Positions 57,901 through 64,000 of a stretch of DNA of 64,000 bases are shown here, piece after piece. The notes beneath the pieces were generated by a model. That model did not search any database. It was not told the DNA's origin and was given only the letters and a program-made list of their open reading frames with translations. Each line of letters starts with the position of its first letter. Within the stretch, counting starts at the first letter, position 1. Position numbers and translations under genes: made by a program. This stretch comes from Megalobrama amblycephala (lineage: Eukaryota; Chordata; Actinopteri; Cypriniformes; Xenocyprididae). Location: contig NC_063049.1 in assembly GCF_018812025.1 (NCBI RefSeq), forward strand, positions 38,049,447 to 38,113,446. Reading direction: 5' to 3'.

Positions 57901-59202
57901 AAGCCACAGATGTTTTGGGGAAAACACAGGAAAATCATCAGCATCATGACATCAGTCATTTGTCTTAATTTATTTAATGGGATTGTCTCATAACAAATTA
58001 ACCAAACACTTTTTCATGTGTGCTATTAAATATTATTTTTATATATGCATTTCATGTCTCAAGTGTGTTTTGTGTTCATTTTTCATTTTGGTCCCACTGT
58101 ATTAACCAACCACCATGTCCTTTTGAAGTGTTGTATATTTCAGATGCTGCTTTGCCTTCTACTTTGTGTTAAAGATGTTTAACTGCTTCTCGCAATGATG
58201 TGGAGCTGTGTCATGTTTAACTGTGTTTGAGTTGCCTTTTAGTGTTGTTTTATATTTCCTTTTTTGTTTTTTGCATTTTTTGCATGCTTAACATGGCTAT
58301 TTTCTGGATTATTCTTTTGGTAAGTTTGGACTCCATGTGGAGTCCCATTTGCTTTATTTAGTTCCTGCTCTTATGTATATGTAGTTTAACATTTCAGTTG
58401 TACTCACATATATATGTCAGTATTTCAGTAACCTACATGGACAAAAGGAATCTCAGATGTGCCCTTCAAATAACTCTTAAAATTCAAAGCCTGTGAATTC
58501 TATTCATTTGGAGTAGCTGTGAAGTAATATTTGACTACTTATTGGGATGTGCTCTGAACTTCCTTTGAGTCTGTTACTGCATGGTTACATGTTCTCTTCA
58601 GTATATTTATCCACTCTATTAAAAAAAAAAAAAAATTATATATGTAATGAGGTTTAGCCCATTGTGCACAGCATCACATAGTTTTGCCCAAACACACTTT
58701 AATTGGAAAAGAGCGGAGATGGTGATCATGAAACTTTTTGAACTTATCAAAAACTATATCATTTATTGTATCTTTGGTATTCAGTTTACTTGGTTTTGGT
58801 GGAAGAATCTCATGAAACCTGCCAAGAGCATGTCCAGGTTGTGTAGTAACCCAGAATCCAACGAGAGCATAAAATAGCATAAAAAATAATATAGCATAAA
58901 ATAAAAATTACATATTGCTTAAACGAAATAAAGCCTATTTTTGTTTTGTGATATTATTTTATAATTATTTTATTTTTATTATGACAATGATTTTTATAAT
59001 GACAATTAATTCCCACCAATCCTCATGACTATAATGCAATAATATACTTATTTTAATTGATACAATTGATAAAGAGCTATAAAGTATTATTAAAAAGAAA
59101 ATAGTTTAATTAAAATATTTTTTATATGTAATAAAAATAATCTACTGAATAATGGAAAATAGAAGTTTAAATAAAAAACAAAAAAAAATGATACACATAT
59201 TT

Positions 59203-59237
<35 letters not shown>

Positions 59238-62200
59238 ACCAATTTCTGTTAAAGTTAAATATTATCAATGCCCAAAATCTTAAAAATCTTTAAAAACAGG
59301 CTTCATTTTTTTAATGCAGATTAAAATTTTTGATTTTTAAGTGAAATGTGACCATAACATGTTTTTGTAAGATCCTACATTTATCACAGTTCAATCTCCC
59401 TCTCTGCTGTTTTTCATATCATCTCTACTTCATATAGGTCTGAATACCAGACCCATGTTACATTTAACCTCTTGATCTAGTGGAATTATATACTTTAGTA
59501 GGATAGGATGTGAATATATAGTATGTAGGGTGGGGATGCTGTGGTTTGATGGATTTTGTATTTTCTGCTTATATGTAGTTTCTCTGATATTGGGCTTTAT
59601 GGGTATCTTCAGTGCATCATTAACTATTAGCTCTAACCTGGTTTTCTGGAAATCCTGATAGATACTAAGGATTCTGTCACTAACTTGATTCTAGAGCACA
59701 TTTGCACTGCCTAGAGAAAATGACAAAAGTCTTCTCAAATAATGCAGTTTTTCCATTTGAATTGAGTTTTTCCTCTTTTGAACAAGTATACAATATTATC
59801 TATACATTACTAAAAGACAATGATATTAGCAGCACATCATGAATAAAATATAATATAGATGTGCATGCCTGAAATGAGGTCAACATTTTTTATTTTGAGT
59901 ACCTTCCCAGGTGCAGTGCATTTTTGCTCTAGAATTGCAAAAACCGAAAAGACAACCAAGGGGAAAAGGCCTGTGCGTGTCAGGACTTGATGCAGGGTTC
60001 ATTCACTAGTTTGACTGTCAAAAATAAAATCTGAGAAATGCTGTCTTTGATGGGAATCAACAATGAGGATTCTTTTCTGCTATTTTTAGCTATTTTTAGA
60101 AACCTACTTTGTATGTTCTGAATTGATATATCTTAATTTACATATTCATATATTTTTATTAGTGCTGTCAATCAATTAAAAATAATCACACATTTTTCTG
60201 TAATGTGATTAATCACAACTAAAAACATTGAAATTTTTAATATTTTATATTGTAATAATTCACAGTTACTCCCCAAATTAATGTAGAAACAACTTAGACA
60301 GTCTATTTAAATATTTGTTTAATGGTATATTTTTATGCATGAAGACCAGTATCACTGATACTAATACTGGTACTGAATTTTTTTCAAAACATTAATTATA
60401 GACATTCAACATTAGAGTATAACTATAAGCTCTCAATTTCAACATTTATTAGGCCTTAAATGACTTTTTATTTAATTGAACTTCAAACAATCTTCACATA
60501 AACCCATTATAATGTCATATTTAACTGTGGCCTTCCTACCTGTCTAACAGGAAATATACAGAAATTGAATAAAGTTACCAAACACTTTACAGTCTTCATT
60601 GCATTAATTATAAATTAAATATAAATGAATCCTTATTTAAAGCTACAATTTTCTCTTTTACCTTTGTTCTTTGATTAACATTAATGACAGACATCACAGT
60701 AACTGGTTTATTAGGCTGCTGTGACTTTAAGACCTGCCACTGTCGAACATGACGCGGATCTGACACGCAGTTCATTTTCTCAAAACTCTTTAAGTTTATT
60801 TATAATGATATTTAACTCATTTAAGACTGCTCTTATGAGGATGCTCAACAAAACGGGCATTTTAGCATAATTATGTGTTGTTTTTTTCAAGCGCGAAAGA
60901 ACTCGATACTGGCATGCGTCTTTCTGTGCGCACGAGTTGTGTGTGCATAATATGGAAAGCCAGGAGGTTCAACGTGTATTTTACTTGTTGTTCACGTGTT
61001 AAAATTCATGTGTTTTTGAACCTTTTGGCTTTCCATATGTGTGTGACAGACGTTCTGAGACATTCACAGACAGCGCATTCTCGTTTGTCTTGTGCCGCTT
61101 GAATGGTTTAAAAACATTTGCACGAATAAGAGCATGATCATATAATGTAACGCTAGCCAAATTATGACAGAAAAAACATGCTGCGTTACATTTTTTTAAC
61201 GAGTTAAACTGAAATTAATCGCATGCATTAAAACGCTAATTTTGACAGCACTAATTTTTATACATGATGTAACTCCATGACAGGTATACATTCATAAACA
61301 CAAGTTTGCTGGAAAACAGTAGCATATGCATCAAACATTACAGATTTTTTTTTTTTTTTTTTTTTTTTAATATACACAAGACTGTAACATGTCATTATCT
61401 CATTATTTTTAACATTTCAACAAATTCTCCTTGATATACAATCAACTTAATTGACACAACTGGCAAGTTTGCAAGGCTTAATATAGATGTACATAATCAG
61501 CGAGCGTAAGTGACAGTGCAGAACTACCCTGATAGAGCAAGATAGTTCAGTCAAATGTTATGAAGCTCTCTCACATCCTTATTGTTGAATCCTGCTCTGA
61601 GACATTTAATTTTTGTATTTGGTGGTTAGCCAGTTTCTGAATAATTTGTTATACTAAGAGGTCTGCTCATGATTTTTTTTTTTCTAATCCCGCTACCGCT
61701 AAAAATAAATTATTTTTCTTCCCGTTCCTGCCCAAAAAATTGCACAGCTTTAGATTTGTGTGGATTTTTCAGTCCTGTTAAAGTAAGATTCTGTCTCACT
61801 CTGGTGTTTAGGGGGCAATTAGACAATAACGTTTTTAACTAAAAACTGATAACTTTTTATGCGTTTTGGCCGTTCATTTACATGACAACAGCGTTTTGGG
61901 GGCCTGAAAATGCAAACTTAAGAGAACGGGTTTAAAAGTGCAAGTTTGCACTATACAGTTATCGTCTCCGTGTAAACTACAAAAACCCAAAGTTCAGTTT
62001 CTAGCTGTGTAGTGTTTCTAAAGTGAGATCACCAACTACTGGCCTGTCATACATTATACAATGTTTTTAGTCGTTTTCGCAGAGCTGTGTGAACTAGGAT
62101 CGTTTTGACAAAGTTGTCGTCTGTACGCAAAAAAAAACACAAAGCAAATTTTTTTTTACTTTGTTTTTAGGACATTGTTGTCACGTAAACATACCCTAAC

Positions 62201-63888
62201 GCTATTTAAATGTACCTCAAAACAGCCTTAGGTGAGGTTTCAGACCTCACCTTGTTGTATTTGTCAGCAGGCAAAGGAAGGTTGTTTCCCTCGCTGTCAC
62301 GTACAACTGTAAAGCATTGAGAATATCCAACCGTATGCCTCTAAACCGTTTATTTTTGTTGTGCAATAGACAAATGACTTTCTGTACCTTAAAGGCCAAT
62401 TCACACTGCTCCGACATACAGCAACAGACACTTCATAGGGTTTTGTCGGATCAGTGTATCACCCCATGTCGGAGATATAGATAGATATTAAATTTATGAT
62501 ATTCATTATATATAATATTATATATTATATATTTATTATATATAGTAGATATTTAAATTTATGAGTCATTTCTGTCTTCCGCACCAGCACTCGACAATTC
62601 AAAAGTTTTCCCACGCTGCACTCAGATTCATCGGGTCAGACCTCTACTCTAAGATTCTGTTTACACAGTTAAGGACACAAACTGAATTCATAACTCCTTT
62701 ACATGCCTGTTATTGAGGTTATTAGAATTAATAAAATAGTACAGTTCTCAGCCATAAGTGATCTAATGTGAACCCTGCTGATAAGTTTCCTGTCAGATAT
62801 CACAATTATGTGACCTTGTTTAATGTGACAGTGTTTAATTTATTCACTTGTCTTTTACATTACAGCAACAGCTTGCACAACTACAAAAAGAAAAGTCAGA
62901 AATACTGAAGAATCTAGCACTATATTACTTCACCTTTGTGGACGTTATGGAATTTAAGGTATGAGATCAGTCCTATGGGCCTCAATCATGAAACACTTGA
63001 ATTTTTCATAAAATCATTCTTATGTAAATCGTAGTATTTTTAGTATTTAGTATTTTATTTATTTAATGTTTATATATTTTTTTTGAATATTTTGAGTTAA
63101 CTTTTATTTTTTACTTTTTCTGCTTTCATTTTCTTTTATTTAATTTTTAATAATTTTATTATGTAGTGTTGTCATTTTTATCAGTTTTTTAAATATTTAT
63201 ATTTGGGTTTGATTTATTTTTTTTGTCATTTTTATGTAATAATTTCATTTAGTACTTCACTATTAACTAAACTAAACTAACATTTCAGTTTGCAAGTTTT
63301 TTTAAGTGTAAGTTTTTAAAATTATAAATTAATCAGTATTCTAATATCTAATATTTATATTTTATTGTATTTCAGCTTTATTTCAATTAACGCAAATTAT
63401 TTTAATAGTTTTAGTTTTAATTAACAATAATAACTCTGTGATTATGTAATATTATTTAATATTGAGCATACTGTTTATAATATATAATAATACATAATTA
63501 TTTATTTATTTTATTTTTTTGCTAAGACACATTGAGGGTCTTTTTAAAAACCAATATGTTTGTGATCTTCTGTTCCTCCAGGACCACGTTTGTGAACTGC
63601 TGAACACTATTGACGTCTGTCAAGTTTTCTTTGACATTGTGAGTTGAATTAATGGCAATCAATAGAATGTGTCTTTGAAATATTGATTTTTGTTCAATGA
63701 CATGGAAGATATATAGCAAAGTGTCTTTTTTTTCCCAAAATGCAGACTGTAAATTTTGACCTCACAAGGAACTACCTGGATTTGGTGGTGACGTACACTA
63801 CCCTGATGATGCTGCTTTCTCGAATTGAGGAGCGCAAAGCTATAATCGGCCTCTACAACTATGCCCATGAAATGACACACGGTTCAAG
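42535..63888 (+). CDS. NCKAP1: NCKAP1 (NAP1/HEM-2), 5' portion, exons 1-5; continues past the window
   Basis: Exons 42535-42642, 55316-55426, 62866-62958, 63582-63638 and 63746-63888 encode the first 170 residues plus two bases of the next codon. The protein is a large scaffold subunit of the WAVE regulatory complex. It pairs with CYFIP to hold WAVE inactive until Rac signals, and so controls Arp2/3 actin assembly at the membrane. The sequence is nearly vertebrate-invariant: [74 protein letters not shown]. All splice sites are GT-AG and phases agree. Intron 1 (12.7 kb) and intron 2 (7.4 kb) are filled with transposons; introns 3 and 4 are short. The optional short exon known after exon 1 in some vertebrate isoforms was not found by eye. 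Confidence 0.97.
42691..42749. repeat. CA microsatellite
   Basis: An interrupted CA run in intron 1, about 50 bp after exon 1. Confidence 0.95.
43668..43696. repeat. ATT microsatellite
   Basis: About nine units within the hAT-like element. Confidence 0.9.
44294..45279. mobile_element. hAT-like element with perfect 8-bp TSD, nested
   Basis: The ends are TAGGGGTGGAGTGGTTC and GAACCGTTCCACCCCTA. GTTTACAT at 44286-44293 and 45280-45287 is exact. No transposase is present. Confidence 0.93.
45847..48286. other. NCKAP1 intron 1, mixed repeats
   Basis: Includes a TA microsatellite (46214-46250), a ~90-bp repeat 'cttttccaccaacagagtcctggtgcc' near 47600 that recurs at 57465 in intron 2, and an AT microsatellite (48230-48260). 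A degenerate relative of the 1462-1748 repeat lies at about 47960-48130. Confidence 0.5.
48287..49771. mobile_element. hAT-like element 'TAGGGATGCACCGAT', split
   Basis: The left end TAGGGATGCACCGAT and the degenerate right end GGTACATCTCTA enclose the element at 48433-49206. The target duplication is obscured by AT-rich flanks. Confidence 0.6.
48433..49206. mobile_element. hAT-like element, nested
   Basis: The ends are TAGGGCTGCACAATTAAT and GAATCGTGCCCTA. The flanks CCGGTTGC and CCAGTTGC match at 7 of 8. Same terminal family as 21163-22231. Confidence 0.8.
51381..52288. mobile_element. 'AGTGTTGGGTAA' element, middle layer
   Basis: The ends AGTGTTGGGTAAGTT and ACCCAACACT are inverted. The interior is rich in TAATTAC motifs and is interrupted by 51848-52277. 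Confidence 0.78.
51848..52277. mobile_element. hAT-like palindromic MITE, inner layer
   Basis: The ends TAGCGTTGTCAAAAGTACC and GGTACTTTTGACAACACTA are inverted. The flanks CGCCCAAC and CACCCAAC match at 7 of 8. The arms share 'ctgattggccattgtgttcac' in inverse. Confidence 0.85.
52527..53627. other. NCKAP1 intron 1, unassigned
   Basis: Pyrimidine-rich stretches occur near 53340-53410. Nothing resembling an exon was seen. Confidence 0.4.
53628..54866. mobile_element. hAT-like element 'TAGGGCTGGAAC', carrying a MITE
   Basis: The ends are TAGGGCTGGAACTAAC and TTTGTTCCAGCCCTA. The flanks GTTAAATC and GATGAATC match at 6 of 8. The insertion at 53969-54438 lies within. Confidence 0.8.
53969..54438. 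mobile_element. Palindromic MITE (TTAAAGGGATAGTTCACC), nested
   Basis: Long inverted arms from TTAAAGGGATAGTTCACCTG to the altered right end GTGAGCTAACCTTTTAA. Confidence 0.88.
54903..54944. repeat. TA microsatellite
   Basis: About 20 TA units. Confidence 0.95.
55316..55426 (+). CDS. NCKAP1: NCKAP1 exon 2
   Basis: 37 codons, ACGDPKAK to VETRNNN. Acceptor TTGTAG, donor AAC|GTAAGT. Confidence 0.98.
56135..56535. mobile_element. Truncated MITE, left half only
   Basis: It begins TTAAAGGGTTAGTTCACCCA and continues through 'aatatcctggctcttccaagcttcataat'. No inverted right end is found, so the end is approximate. It lies in NCKAP1 intron 2. Confidence 0.65.
56536..60159. other. NCKAP1 intron 2, unassigned
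   Basis: Contains the second copy of the 'ccaccaac...tcctggtgcc' repeat near 57465 and poly(A) runs at about 58620-58634 and 59208-59235. No exon was seen. Confidence 0.4.
60160..61253. mobile_element. hAT-like element with perfect 8-bp TSD
   Basis: The ends are TAGTGCTGTCAATC and TTTTGACAGCACTA. ATTTTTAT at 60152-60159 and 61254-61261 is exact. Confidence 0.92.
61808..62199. mobile_element. 'TTAGGG' short MITE
   Basis: The ends TTAGGGGGCAATTAGACAATAACG and (inverse) CATTGTTGTCACGTAAACATACCCTAA match partly. The interior resembles a fish repeat with 'gcgttttggccgttcatttacatg'. Confidence 0.55.
62200..62865. other. End of NCKAP1 intron 2
   Basis: Contains a fragment starting 'ttaaaggccaattcacactgc' near 62389, similar to TTAA MITE ends, but without a partner. 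No exon. Confidence 0.4.
62866..62958 (+). CDS. NCKAP1: NCKAP1 exon 3
   Basis: 31 codons, [12 protein letters not shown] to DVMEFK. Acceptor TTACAG, donor AAG|GTATGA. Confidence 0.98.
63582..63638 (+). CDS. NCKAP1: NCKAP1 exon 4
   Basis: 19 codons, [19 protein letters not shown]. Acceptor CTCCAG, donor ATT|GTGAGT. Confidence 0.98.
63746..63888 (+). CDS. NCKAP1: NCKAP1 exon 5
   Basis: 143 bp, [13 protein letters not shown] to MTHGS plus two bases. Acceptor TGCAG, donor AG|GTAATG. Confidence 0.97.
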
Positions 63889-64000
63889 GTAATGCATATC
63901 TTACCTAGAGTCACACACTGTAAGTTTTCATTCTGCTATAGTGTGGATGTGACCAATGACAGAGCTTTGTCTGGGGTCGTGATTTGTGTGATGTTTTTGT

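Overview
This window looks like nuclear DNA from a teleost, most likely a cyprinid. It holds vertebrate genes with GT-AG introns, a low gene density, and a very high load of short inverted-repeat DNA transposons of the kinds common in carp, minnow and zebrafish genomes. Species cannot be resolved from the sequence alone. I found no bacterial or phage system.

Two protein-coding genes are clear and lie head to head. DUSP19 (dual-specificity phosphatase 19) is complete on the minus strand in four exons, 34652-36435, 213 codons plus stop. NCKAP1 (NAP1/HEM-2, a WAVE regulatory complex subunit) runs on the plus strand from its start codon at 42535. Exons 1-5 are present and the gene continues past the right edge. 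As I recall, the human orthologues are also adjacent and divergent, so this is probably ancestral synteny. About 6.1 kb separates the two start codons.

Nearly everything else is transposon-derived. (1) A Ty3/gypsy chromodomain retrotransposon (Tf1/sushi-like) lies on the minus strand at 3026-8234. It has 460-bp LTRs with one mismatch and a 5-bp target duplication, yet its gag-pol carries one in-frame stop and two frameshifts. (2) A shorter plus-strand LTR element lies at 37708-40195. It has 418/419-bp LTRs, an ATAAA target duplication, and one intact 539-residue gag-like open frame with a 27-bp coding minisatellite, but no pol. In both elements the bases just after the 5' LTR are complementary to LTR sequence about 28-31 nt downstream of a TATA-like box. 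That is the arrangement expected for tRNA-independent self-priming. (3) Dozens of MITE/hAT-like elements are present, many nested inside one another and several with intact or near-intact 8-bp target duplications.

Layout: 1-2.85 kb, MITEs and unassigned DNA; 2.86-8.93 kb, a MITE split by the gypsy element; 9-32 kb, gene-poor DNA with MITEs, microsatellites, one SINE and two doubtful coding-like stretches; 32.1-34.6 kb, a stack of nested MITEs ending 30 bp from the DUSP19 stop; 34.65-36.46 kb, DUSP19; 37.0-40.7 kb, a MITE split by the gag-only LTR element; 42.3 kb to the end, NCKAP1 promoter and exons 1-5 with transposon-filled introns.
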